Assembly (NCBI GenBank): GCA_017942035.1
Contig: JAGAVG010000001.1
Coordinates: 46,370 to 110,369, forward strand
Direction of reading: 5' to 3'
Length of the DNA stretch: 64,000 nucleotides
DNA from: a bacterium
Lineage (GTDB): Bacteria > Cyanobacteriota > Vampirovibrionia > Gastranaerophilales > Gastranaerophilaceae
Made by a program: the position numbers and the translations under genes. The stretch's first letter is position 1. Each line of letters opens with the position of its first letter. Shown in pieces: positions 6,852 to 15,362 of this stretch. Under the pieces are notes generated by a model. It saw nothing but the letters and a program-made list of their open reading frames with translations, made no database searches and had not been told where the DNA came from.

Positions 6852-8216
6852 TTAAACAATAGCTTTGGCAGCTTTTTCAGCACCCCACCAGCCTACAATA
6901 CCGCCTACAATACCTCCGATTGCGGTACCGACAACCGGAATAACACTTCCTACAGCGGCTCCGGCGGCGGCGCCAGCGGCGGCTCCGGCTATACTGCTTC
7001 CTGATATAATGGCCTGTTTCTTAGCGGCTTTTGCTCCGCCCTGTTCATAAGCATCCAAAACATCTAAACCTGCAACAACAGCAGCTACCGGTTTTCCGAC
7101 TTTACCAATTGCTTTTAATGCCGGTTTTGCGGCTCTTAATGCTTTTACACAAGATTTTGCCATATTTTTTGCAGCCGGAGCAACAGACTTACCCATACTG
7201 GTAACTTTGCCTGCTGTATTTTTTACAACAACTTTACCTTTAGACATCAAACCGCTTGCTTTGCCTCTTGCAGTTTTTGCTAAGTTTTTACCTTTTGAGG
7301 CTACATTATTCGCCGCATTTCTTACGCCAGCAGTTCCATTATGTGCAATATTTTTAGCTTTATTCAAACCGTTTACACCTTTTGTTTTTAAATTAGATAC
7401 CATTGATTTTGCTTTATTAATTGCATTTTTACCAAAAGATGTCACTTTGCCTGCTGTATTTTTTACAACAACTTTACCTTTAGACATCAAACCGCTTGCT
7501 TTGCCTCTTGCGGTTACGGCGGCATTTCTGACGCCGGTTTTAGCTTTATTTAATGCACTTGCGCCTTTAGCTTTCGTGGCAGCGGCCATTGATTTGGCTT
7601 TATTTAACGCATTCGTACCGTGTGCTGTAACTTTACCTTTTATATTCTTTGCTACAACTTTAGTTTTGCCGTAAAGATTTTTCGCTGAAGTTTTTGCGGC
7701 TGCAACTTTATTTTTGCCGGCTTGAACAACTTGATGATATTTAGCTGAAGCTTTGCTTGCTAAATTTTTTCCGGTCGTCTTCATGGACGTAACCATACCT
7801 TTTGCTTTAGCTGCAGTATTTTTAGCAATATTTGTCACTTTGCCCGGAACTTTTTTTGCAACTTTAACTACTGCTTTTCCTGTTGCTTTTGCCGATTGTT
7901 TTGCAATACCATAGGCTTCCTGACCTAATTTCCAAGCCGCACCGCCAACTGCAGCTCCAATTGCAATATCCTTTGCCGAATATTTGCCGCCCTGCTGCTC
8001 ATTTGAAGTTGTTCTTTCAAGCTGAGCCCCCCTTATAGGCGCCTCTGTTTTCCTGGCCGGAGCCGGATCCTCTGAAATTTTTAACGAGGCACCGGCCATA
8101 ATAGAATTTGGATTTTTTATCTGCGGATTTAATTTTAACAACGTATCTACAGACACACCATTTTCCTGAGCAATACTTGATAATGTTTGCCCTGAGCGAA
8201 TTACCCAATCTGACAT
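6852..8216 (-). CDS. LysM protein with Lys/Ala-rich histone-like repeats and C-terminal glycine zipper
   Basis: 454 residues. Residues ~3-48 form a LysM domain (VIRSGQTLSSIAQENGV), a peptidoglycan-binding module. Residues ~80-400 are extremely basic and alanine-rich, built from imperfect repeats such as ARGKASGLMSKGKVVVKNTAGKVTS, with K-A-K-S-M-A-A-type units like eukaryotic H1 tails. Residues ~410-450 are a glycine/alanine zipper (AGAAAGAAAGAAVGSVIPVVG, GGIVGGIVGWWGAEKAA) typical of membrane-inserting helices. There is no signal peptide. A 68-bp exact direct repeat (7204-7271 and 7444-7511) lies in the repeat region. The architecture suggests a cell-envelope or secreted membrane-active protein. 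The function is unknown. Confidence 0.8.
   Translation of the reverse strand: MSDWVIRSGQTLSSIAQENGVSVDTLLKLNPQIKNPNSIMAGASLKISEDPAPARKTEAPIRGAQLERTTSNEQQGGKYSAKDIAIGAAVGGAAWKLGQEAYGIAKQSAKATGKAVVKVAKKVPGKVTNIAKNTAAKAKGMVTSMKTTGKNLASKASAKYHQVVQAGKNKVAAAKTSAKNLYGKTKVVAKNIKGKVTAHGTNALNKAKSMAAATKAKGASALNKAKTGVRNAAVTARGKASGLMSKGKVVVKNTAGKVTSFGKNAINKAKSMVSNLKTKGVNGLNKAKNIAHNGTAGVRNAANNVASKGKNLAKTARGKASGLMSKGKVVVKNTAGKVTSMGKSVAPAAKNMAKSCVKALRAAKPALKAIGKVGKPVAAVVAGLDVLDAYEQGGAKAAKKQAIISGSSIAGAAAGAAAGAAVGSVIPVVGTAIGGIVGGIVGWWGAEKAAKAIV
7204..7511 (-). repeat. Intragenic direct repeat, 240-bp period
   Basis: Bases 7204-7271 and 7444-7511 are identical over 68 bp, within the Lys/Ala-rich part of the LysM gene. 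The 240-bp period is a multiple of three, so loss or gain of a unit by recombination would keep the frame. Confidence 0.9.
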
Positions 8217-8261
8217 GAATTTCTCCTTTCGTTATCAGTAACAAAAGAAGTGACGGCATCC

Positions 8262-8380
8262 CCCCGAAAAACTTGACACCGCCCCGCCCTATCCTATCCT
8301 ATCCTATCCTATGAGGCATTATATCTGGATTTCAGCCATTTTAAAATTCATCTTTACATTTTGTTACATACAGTTTTGAC
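8262..8380 (-). promoter_or_regulatory. Pentamer-repeat promoter/leader L3
   Basis: Minus-strand TATAAT (8323-8318) followed by five copies of CCTAT (plus strand, 8288-8312), GGGCGGGGCGGTG and TTTTTCGGGG. It is nearly identical to L2 from the upstream GTAAAGATGAATTTTA to the G-rich block. The LysM gene starts about 45 bases further on, behind GAAAGGAGAAATTC. Confidence 0.7.
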
Positions 8381-8476
8381 TGAAACATTTCTTAACATGT
8401 GAACAATTTGCTATGCTCAATAATTTTGTGATATAATAGCGGAACATAAAGACAATTAAAAAGAGAGCAGGTATTA

Positions 8477-8950
8477 ATGATAGAATTTTTAAGAAGTATA
8501 ACCGGCAATGGTTACGAAGTTATAGGAATTGGGCTGACGTCAGCGTTTTTTGCTCAAATATTAAAATTCATCATTTTCACGTTAAAAAACAGAAAAATTA
8601 ATTTCAAAATATTTTCAACAACAGGCGGAATGCCTAGTTCACATTCTGCAGGTGTTGTAGGACTTTCAATTACTGTCGGGCTAATCGCGGGGTTTGAATC
8701 TTTATATTTCGCAATAGCCGCAAGTTATGCGCTTGTCACAATGTACGATGCCGCCGGAATTCGCCGAAATGCAGGAAAAACAGCCGCTTGTTTAAACAGA
8801 ATGATGGACGATTTTTACAAGCACAACACCGCAGCCATGGGCGAAAAATTAAAAGAACTTCTCGGCCACACTCCAGTTGAAGTTATTGCAGGCGCAGCAT
8901 TTGGAATTATTTATGCTTATCTGGTTCATAGCTGGCTTTTACAACTTTAA
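8477..8950 (+). CDS. Divergent PAP2 family (DUF212) membrane protein
   Basis: 157 residues with four predicted hydrophobic segments. It matches the divergent PAP2/acid phosphatase-vanadium haloperoxidase-related family (YuiD-like): GGMPSSHSAGVVGLS carries the S-S-H core of the phosphatase motif, and MYDAAGIRRNAGKTA follows in the middle. Its substrate, possibly a lipid phosphate, is not established. It is transcribed divergently from the LysM gene and overlaps the convergent glycosyltransferase gene by 12 bases at the 3' ends. Confidence 0.88.
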   Translation: MIEFLRSITGNGYEVIGIGLTSAFFAQILKFIIFTLKNRKINFKIFSTTGGMPSSHSAGVVGLSITVGLIAGFESLYFAIAASYALVTMYDAAGIRRNAGKTAACLNRMMDDFYKHNTAAMGEKLKELLGHTPVEVIAGAAFGIIYAYLVHSWLLQL

Positions 8951-10399
8951 ATGCAAAAGATAAGATCTGCCATATTCTTTTTCCAGCAATATTTCACCAT
9001 TTTTTCTTGCCCAATCTTTTAGAAATGAAACAACCGGTTTTGTTACGTAATCATAAGGGTAATAGAACCAGTAAATGTTACCTTTTGGCAAGTTTGAAAG
9101 AACTGATTTATACCATTCTTCACCATACGATGATAATTGTATTTTAGCAGTCTTAAGTTCCGGAGTAATCAATCCATAATGCCTGCCGTAAAATAAAAAT
9201 TCAGAATCTGATGCGTCATTATAAACAACGTATTCACCATATTTGTAGTTGTTTTTCAAGTATTCCATTAATATAGAAGGATTTTCACGCTCGAACAAAT
9301 TCTCCCGCCCAAACGATTTGAGATAATCCAAATTATAGCCGCCAAAAAATAAAAGTGCCATAAAAATCATTATGGACAAATAAACCTTTCGCGCCTGCAT
9401 CTTTACACAAAAAGCCGAAAGAATTATCAATAAAAACAGCGGAATTAAATACAGCGAAACTCTTTCCTTAAATGGATAAATATGTGCAAAAGCTGCCAAT
9501 AGCGAAAACAAAACCGTCAAAAGCAGCATTTTATCAAGCCGCTCACGTCTTTTGATAAGCACAACAACTCCGGATACGAACAAAATCATTCCGAACAGCA
9601 CCATTTTGCAAGGCGAAAAGAAATATAAAAAATTCATCTTAAACACAGATAAATCCTGAAAAATATTTAACGACAAAAAGCCTTTACTCCACATATCTGA
9701 AAAAGTCTGCATCATTATAACTTTTGAAGGTGCAAGAATAAACAAGTAATACAACAAATTCACAACCGCAGCCGGAATCAAATACAATGAAGATTTCAAA
9801 AGCCTATCGCGCGGAATTTCAAAAATCTCCAGCACAACATACGCACCCAGCACAAACATTGCAGGCAGCGAAATTACTGAGAGAAAAGCAATTGAAGAAG
9901 AAAATACAATTTTCTTCTTCAAATTAAGATGGTTAAATCTTAATTTTTCAAAAATCAGCAGGCATAAAATCACCGCCAAAACATCTAAAGAATATTGTTT
10001 AAATTCCTGCGCGTAATATATAAGCTGACAATTTATTGCAAACAAAAGATTGGCAATAAAAATCAGGATGTTATTTTTTAAAATTCTTTTTGATAAAACA
10101 AAAAACACAGGGACAGAAAGAATTCCGGCCAAAAGCGGAATAAATCTGAGCATTAATTCCGGCGCCGCCGGATGGATTAAATACATAAGCTTCGACAACA
10201 CCATAAACACCGGCGGCGCCGATTGAAAATAAGGCAAAGGCCCAACCAAATAATCACCAAAACCTGAATTTATAATATTCACCGCCAGTGAACATTCATC
10301 ATGCCAGAACGGACGATTAACAAGATAAAATTTAATCCTCAAAAAAATCCCGATAACAAGCGGGACAAACATTAAAAATTGAGCCAACTTATTCTTCAT
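8939..10399 (-). CDS. Glycosyltransferase family 39-like membrane protein
   Basis: 486 residues with about ten to eleven membrane segments and a soluble C-terminal domain, like ArnT/PMT (GT39) or related GT-C enzymes that use polyprenyl-phosphate sugars on the outer face of the membrane. The first periplasmic loop carries the acidic motif WHDE (residues ~34-37) expected for the catalytic Asp/Glu. The acceptor is unknown. No polysaccharide cluster surrounds it, but a GT2 polyprenol-phosphate sugar synthase-like gene occurs at 19972. Confidence 0.8.
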   Translation of the reverse strand: MKNKLAQFLMFVPLVIGIFLRIKFYLVNRPFWHDECSLAVNIINSGFGDYLVGPLPYFQSAPPVFMVLSKLMYLIHPAAPELMLRFIPLLAGILSVPVFFVLSKRILKNNILIFIANLLFAINCQLIYYAQEFKQYSLDVLAVILCLLIFEKLRFNHLNLKKKIVFSSSIAFLSVISLPAMFVLGAYVVLEIFEIPRDRLLKSSLYLIPAAVVNLLYYLFILAPSKVIMMQTFSDMWSKGFLSLNIFQDLSVFKMNFLYFFSPCKMVLFGMILFVSGVVVLIKRRERLDKMLLLTVLFSLLAAFAHIYPFKERVSLYLIPLFLLIILSAFCVKMQARKVYLSIMIFMALLFFGGYNLDYLKSFGRENLFERENPSILMEYLKNNYKYGEYVVYNDASDSEFLFYGRHYGLITPELKTAKIQLSSYGEEWYKSVLSNLPKGNIYWFYYPYDYVTKPVVSFLKDWARKNGEILLEKEYGRSYLLHLKL

Positions 10400-10895
10400 T
10401 AGTTAATATTAGCATGAAAAAACAATTTACGTAATCAGCCTAACTTCCTTACCTACTAACTTACTTACTTTAACAAGATTGCCGCGCTTCACTCGCAATG
10501 ACGATTTCATGTCATCCTGAACGTCGGATTGACCTCCGTGTTTCGGAATCTCAGTATTATGAGATGCTGAAACAAGTTCAGCATGACATATCTCCTTAAC
10601 GTCTTAATGTCTTAGCATCTTTTATTTAACCCCTCACCCTAGCCCTCTCCCACAAGGGGCGAGGGTATCTTACGTAACTCCTTAGCGTCTCAACGTCTTA
10701 ACGTCTTAGCGACTTTTATGATACCGGCCTGCCCTCTTGCACTTCCTAAACTCGTATATAAATTTTTCAATATCACTATTGCTTTTTTAAATTATCCATG
10801 TAATAATGTTCACAGTTATTAATAAGGGCTTACAGATTTTTTAAATCCGTATCCGCAATTGTACCCTTAGGGAAGAAAGATTCTATTCAAAATAG
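10400..10895. repeat. Repeat-filled intergenic region with right copy of the inverted repeat pair
   Basis: 496 bases without a gene. 10480-10510 resembles the widespread GATTGCCGCGC...TCGCAATGACG type of repeat. 10508-10588 is an imperfect long palindrome (TGTCATCCTGAAC ... GTTCAGCATGACA). 10592-10622 and 10680-10715 carry ~10-bp TTAACGTCTTAG-type units. 10630-10672 has the CTCCCACAAGGGGCGAGGG core. 10645-10740 is the reverse complement of 4711-4812. The last 150 bases before the helicase gene are AT-rich, without a clear promoter. Confidence 0.7.
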
Positions 10896-13800
10896 ATGGG
10901 CGTTGAGAAATTTAAATTCAATTACAAATTTATTAAAGATAATGCATCACCGGGAAGCTGGCGCAGAGGTTACGAATATCATCTAAAAGATATGGTATTT
11001 GATTCTTATCCTGAAAAAAACTTTTACATGGCAAAAGTCAAAGGGAATTTTCAGGATCATTACAACACAGACTTGATTTTCAAGAAAAACAAGGTTGAAG
11101 CCAGATGCAACTGTCCTTTAAAAGAAATGTGGTGCAAGCACGCGGTTTCGGTTGCACTTAAAGCAATCGACGAGCACGCTTACGAAGATTGGCTGGAGAC
11201 AAAATACGGAATAGAAAGCAATTTTCCGGATGAAAATACAACATTGGATTTTGAACCGGCAGGGAACTACATTTTTCACTTTAATTCAAAAAGAAAAGCG
11301 AACTTTTTCTCTATTTTAGTTCGTTCAAGAGAAACCGGCAAAGTAGTCCGTCAAATTGAACCTATTTTAAGAGCATTAATTGAAGCGCAAAAACAGGATT
11401 CTTCTTTTGAATTAAACCCTTCTCAAATGGTAGAGGTTGGAATTTTCCAGCAGATTTTAAAAATTGCAAGGCAGGACAAAAAAGCCGGCTGGTACGATAT
11501 TCCGATTACAAAATTCGCACCGATGTTTGCTTTGCTTTCAAAGGCCGATGAAGTATTGGATGAAAAAACAAAAGACCGCTTAAAATTCACAACGGAAGAG
11601 TGGAAACTTGTGCTTCAGGTAAGCGCAATGCAAGCCGGCGCACTTCAATTGTATTTAGAATGGAAAAGACCTGATAGCGATGATGTTTACCCGTTCGAAG
11701 AGGTCAGATATTTTTCAAGACATTTGAAATGGGGCAGATATAAAAATATAATTTTTCCGACAAATGTTGCAGTTAACGCTATCCCGCAAAACCTTACAAA
11801 AAGTACCTTTACAGATTTAAAAGAATCAGAGGGCGGAAAATTTATCTATGAAGATTTGCCAAAACTTCAAGAGGTTATGGACGTTGAGGTTTCCGAAAGT
11901 ATCAGCAAACTTATGCTTGAAGAAAGGCCGCCGATTAACGTTGTAACAATGGGGATTGATTATGACCAGTCGCTTAAAGCATCTTTAGAGTTTGAATATG
12001 ACGGAGTGAAAGTTCCGTATTCCAAAACAAACGACAAAACTACATATCTGACAATCAAAAAAGATGATATGATTTACTGGGTTAAACGAAATATTAAACA
12101 TGAGCACGAAGCCTATAATATGCTCCTTGCCTGCCGTTTTGTTCCGATGCAGACTAATAACCTTGCTCTGGAAAAAGAAAACGCGATAGATTTTTACAAT
12201 TACTATATAAAACAGGCCGGAGAAGGCTGGAGGTTTGAAGAAAAAGACGATATGACATTCTTCAAGCTTATGGATGAACCGTTTAAAATGTGTGCAAAAA
12301 TCGACTTTTCACAAGATTCTCACGACAGCTTTGAAATCTCAATTTACGGAAGAATTGGTGAAGAAATTATCGATTTTGACGAAATTTATGAAACAATTCA
12401 AAACGGTGAAAAGTACAGCAGAATAAGGAGTTTGGGCTTTGTCGAATATCCGGCGCAAAATATTTACGCAATGATGAGAGCATTCAACTCGTTTGACGTA
12501 TACAGAACTCCGGATAACAGATACACCGTTAAAACTTACCGTGCCGGCTTAATCAATGAACTTAAAAACTTAGATGTAGAACTCGTTTTGAGCAAAGATT
12601 TTGAAACCTTCTGGGCTCAAATGTCTACATTCTCGACATCTGAAGATTTAAAACTGCCTGATGGAATTAACGCCGAATTCAGAGAATACCAGCTCAAAGG
12701 TTTTGGCTGGCTCTGGTTTATGTATAAATACGGGCTTAACGGAATTTTGGCAGATGATATGGGGCTTGGTAAAACCCTTCAAGCTCTTTCAGTACTTCAA
12801 AAAGCAAAAGAAGAGGACGGCCAAATGCCAACCCTTGTCATTGCGCCGACAACAGTTGTTTTCAACTGGGAAAACGAAATCCAGAAGTTTGCGCCAACAT
12901 TAAGCTGCTTAAAACTTGCCGGAGCTGAAAGAAAAGCTTTATTCAAAGAAATTCCGAACTATGATGTCGTAATCACAAGCTATGCGCTTGTCAGACGCGA
13001 TATTAAAAAACTTAAAGAATACAATTTCAGATACGTAATTCTTGACGAATCCCAAAACATTAAAAACGCAACATCACAAACTGCTCAAGCAGTTAAAGAA
13101 CTCAATGCGGATCATAAACTCGCCCTTTCCGGAACTCCAATTGAAAACAAATTGGAAGAATTGTGGTCAGTTTTCGATTTTCTTATGCCGGGATTTTTGT
13201 TCAATATTGCGGAATTTAACTACAGATACGTTAATCCGATTATGGAACGTCAAGATAAAACAGTTGAAAAACGTTTGAAACTCCAGATTTATCCGTTCAT
13301 CCTGCGCCGTATGAAACGCGACGTTGCCAAAGATTTGCCGGATAAGGTTGAAAACATTGCATACTGCGAACTTGACGATGACCAGAGAGATTTCTATCTG
13401 CAAGTTCTTGACAGTACGAAAGAAGAACTCTTTAAATCTATTGAAGAAAAAGGTCTTGAAAAGAGCAGACTATCAATCTTCTCCGCCCTTCTCAGATTGC
13501 GTCAGATTTGCTGTCACCCGAGACTTTATGACAAAGAAAATGTTAAACACATTATGAAATCCGGCAAGTTTGAAAAATTAAAATCAATGTTGGAAGAAAT
13601 AATCTCAGAAGGCCACAGAATTCTTCTGTTCAGCCAATTTGTCGATATGCTTGACATTATTAAAGCTTGGCTTGAAAGAGAAGGCATTGAGTATGAATAC
13701 TTGACAGGTAAAACAAAAGACCGACAGGGCGCCGTTGAAAGATTTAATTCAAGCACAAAAATTCCGATATTCTTAATCAGCTTGAAAGCCGGCGGAACCG

Positions 13801-14072
13801 GTTTGAACTTAACCGGTGCGGATTATGTAATCCATTATGACCCATGGTGGAATCCGGCGGTTGAAGATCAGGCAACCGACAGAGCTTATCGTATCGGACA
13901 GACTAAAAAAGTATTCGTTTACAGACTTATCACAAAAAATACAGTTGAAGAAAAAATTCAAAAACTTAAAACAATTAAGAGAAACCTTGTTGACAGCGTA
14001 ATTTCAGTTGATAGGAACATTACAAAATCCTTGACAATGGAAGATTTGAAAGAAATCTTCTCTGTTGATTAA
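10896..14072 (+). CDS. SWIM zinc-finger SNF2-family helicase (RapA/HepA-like)
   Basis: 1058 residues. An N-terminal SWIM zinc finger is visible as C-x-C-x6-C-x-H (CNCPLKEMWCKH, ~70-81). A long linker domain follows, then a SNF2 ATPase from about residue 595: Walker A DDMGLGKT, DESQ in place of DEAH, and LSGTPIENKLEELWS. The helicase C-terminal half has LFSQFVDMLDII, SLKAGGTGLNLT and the motif VI region DRAYRIGQ. Such proteins translocate on double-stranded DNA and remodel protein-DNA complexes; the RapA relatives recycle RNA polymerase. The exact role is unknown. It stands alone. Confidence 0.92.
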   Translation: MGVEKFKFNYKFIKDNASPGSWRRGYEYHLKDMVFDSYPEKNFYMAKVKGNFQDHYNTDLIFKKNKVEARCNCPLKEMWCKHAVSVALKAIDEHAYEDWLETKYGIESNFPDENTTLDFEPAGNYIFHFNSKRKANFFSILVRSRETGKVVRQIEPILRALIEAQKQDSSFELNPSQMVEVGIFQQILKIARQDKKAGWYDIPITKFAPMFALLSKADEVLDEKTKDRLKFTTEEWKLVLQVSAMQAGALQLYLEWKRPDSDDVYPFEEVRYFSRHLKWGRYKNIIFPTNVAVNAIPQNLTKSTFTDLKESEGGKFIYEDLPKLQEVMDVEVSESISKLMLEERPPINVVTMGIDYDQSLKASLEFEYDGVKVPYSKTNDKTTYLTIKKDDMIYWVKRNIKHEHEAYNMLLACRFVPMQTNNLALEKENAIDFYNYYIKQAGEGWRFEEKDDMTFFKLMDEPFKMCAKIDFSQDSHDSFEISIYGRIGEEIIDFDEIYETIQNGEKYSRIRSLGFVEYPAQNIYAMMRAFNSFDVYRTPDNRYTVKTYRAGLINELKNLDVELVLSKDFETFWAQMSTFSTSEDLKLPDGINAEFREYQLKGFGWLWFMYKYGLNGILADDMGLGKTLQALSVLQKAKEEDGQMPTLVIAPTTVVFNWENEIQKFAPTLSCLKLAGAERKALFKEIPNYDVVITSYALVRRDIKKLKEYNFRYVILDESQNIKNATSQTAQAVKELNADHKLALSGTPIENKLEELWSVFDFLMPGFLFNIAEFNYRYVNPIMERQDKTVEKRLKLQIYPFILRRMKRDVAKDLPDKVENIAYCELDDDQRDFYLQVLDSTKEELFKSIEEKGLEKSRLSIFSALLRLRQICCHPRLYDKENVKHIMKSGKFEKLKSMLEEIISEGHRILLFSQFVDMLDIIKAWLEREGIEYEYLTGKTKDRQGAVERFNSSTKIPIFLISLKAGGTGLNLTGADYVIHYDPWWNPAVEDQATDRAYRIGQTKKVFVYRLITKNTVEEKIQKLKTIKRNLVDSVISVDRNITKSLTMEDLKEIFSVD

Positions 14073-14170
14073 AACTGACTCAATCATAAAAATAGCACTA
14101 AAAAATATGGCAAAACTCTTTAAGGCTGAGACCAATTCAAAACAGTCTCATCTTCTGCCCAATATATTTT

Positions 14171-15100
14171 TTATTTACAAGAGCTGGCTTCATCCCAGTC
14201 TAGTTTTTCGTGACAGTGGAGATAGTCCATGTTGCCGTTGTATAAAACCCATGCCGCACAGCCGCGGCCTTGACCATCAGCACTAATAGAAGTGTTTTTA
14301 GGATCGCAATAGGTATAAAAAGAAACAAGATCACCTTTATATCCAGCCGGGACAAATCCCTTTTTAGTAATCCTAAAATTAAATACCTCTACTCCAATTT
14401 TCATGTTTTTTGACGGAATTACAATCCAACAATCTCCACAAGAATCTTTCTCTACACCAGCAACACAGGCCGGAGAGCTAACCCATCCGTTTGCAAGTAT
14501 TGTACTGTCGGTGATTTTAATAAATGAAGTACGGTTTTCTACTTTCCATGGCCAAAAAGCCTTTCTTCCGTCAAGAGAACGGACATACCCAATAGTTTCT
14601 TCAGGTTCCATTGTTTTAGAATTAATATATTTTTTTAATATATAAGCTATTTTTTCAGACCCACTATAATCAAGAATGGCGTTCCCTTCTTCATCAACTT
14701 CACCGGTATTTGTTACTGTAAGCCCCCATTCGTCAGGTGTACCATAATCATTAACCGCCATTAAAAACGCCTGATTAAGGACGGAATAAGCTTTTTTAAG
14801 CTGGGTTACTCTCTGTTTTTCTTTGTATTTTTGAACTAAAGAAGGCAGCGTCATCGCCGCAACAATCCCGATTATCCCTAGGGTGATTAGAACCTCAGCC
14901 AATGTGAACGCATGTTTTACCCTCTCTCTTTGTGAGAGGGTTGAATTTGTTAGTGAGCAGTATGCGAACTTACAAATTCGGGAGAGGGTTTTATGTAACG
15001 ATTTTGACCCCTCACCCTGCCCTCTCCCACAAGGGGCGAGGGTATTTAATGACGTTTCTTGCTTGCCCTCTTGTCCTCTTGCCTTCTGTTCCTCTATCAT
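14171..15100 (-). CDS. Prepilin-like protein A with repeat-derived leader
   Basis: 309 residues. The class III/type IV-like N-terminal processing region HAFTLAEVLITLG begins at about residue 63, with the expected +5 glutamate and a ~20-residue hydrophobic helix ending in AAMTLP. The mature part has six or more cysteines and ends CHEKLDWDEASSCK. The leader is unusually long (~62 residues) because it is encoded by dispersed repeats (LAPCGRGQGEG from the CTCCCACAAGGGGCGAGGG repeat, TLSQRERVK from another). The start has AAAAGGAGGATAAT. It lies downstream of element A. Probably a minor pilin or pseudopilin. No assembly genes are nearby. Confidence 0.8.
   Translation of the reverse strand: MIEEQKARGQEGKQETSLNTLAPCGRGQGEGSKSLHKTLSRICKFAYCSLTNSTLSQRERVKHAFTLAEVLITLGIIGIVAAMTLPSLVQKYKEKQRVTQLKKAYSVLNQAFLMAVNDYGTPDEWGLTVTNTGEVDEEGNAILDYSGSEKIAYILKKYINSKTMEPEETIGYVRSLDGRKAFWPWKVENRTSFIKITDSTILANGWVSSPACVAGVEKDSCGDCWIVIPSKNMKIGVEVFNFRITKKGFVPAGYKGDLVSFYTYCDPKNTSISADGQGRGCAAWVLYNGNMDYLHCHEKLDWDEASSCK
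14943..14979. repeat. Inverted repeat GAATTTGT...ACAAATTC inside the prepilin A leader
   Basis: Same element as 5784-5820 (two differences). It is flanked here by GAGAGGG arms and followed at 15001-15042 by the CCCTCACCCT...GGGGCGAGGG repeat, all within the coding region of the leader. Confidence 0.75.
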
Positions 15101-15140
15101 ATTATCCTCCTTTTCAGATTTAAACTACTCTTTAAATTCA

Positions 15141-15309
15141 TGCACCATAATTTATATTTTGATGCGAATAGGCCTGAAATCCACTAAAACATACCTTCTT
15201 AAAATTCAAAAAATCATCAAAAAACGACAAACAACTACTTGAAAAGTGTCTAAAAATATTGTATAATAAGGCTATAAAAAACTCGCACCAAAATATAAAA
15301 TTTGGTGCG
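15141..15309 (-). repeat. Prepilin-associated element, copy A
   Basis: About 170 bp with hairpin ends that are inverted copies of each other (GCACCATAATTTATATTTTG at 15142, CGCACCAAAATATAAAATTT at 15284). It lies 40 bases upstream of prepilin A. The interior holds a plus-strand promoter TTGAAA (15239-15244), 17 bp, TATAAT (15262-15267), reading away from the prepilin gene. Confidence 0.85.
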
Positions 15310-15316
15310 TTTTTTT
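15274..15316 (+). ncRNA. Predicted ~45-nt RNA from element A
   Basis: The consensus promoter within element A is followed about 10 bases after the start point by the stem CGCACCAAA / TTTGGTGCG and seven T residues, an intrinsic terminator. The same promoter-terminator pair recurs in elements B, C and D. Confidence 0.5.
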
Positions 15317-15362
15317 GCGTCAAAATTTCGTCATTACGACAAAGCGCAAGCGACGTAACAAG

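Noticed and set aside
7207..7674. Long open frame on the plus strand opposite the LysM gene
   Set aside because: It mirrors the Lys/Ala-rich repeat codons in the antisense frame, has no ribosome binding site and gives a low-complexity product.
5588..8312. Pentamer arrays as CRISPR repeats
   Set aside because: Units are five bases with no spacers and no cas genes nearby.
15141..15309. Simple MITE as the only explanation of the prepilin-associated element
   Set aside because: Terminal inverted repeats are present, but fixed orientation and distance to prepilin genes in all four copies, and the conserved internal promoter, argue for a regulatory role. It is kept as an alternative in the findings.
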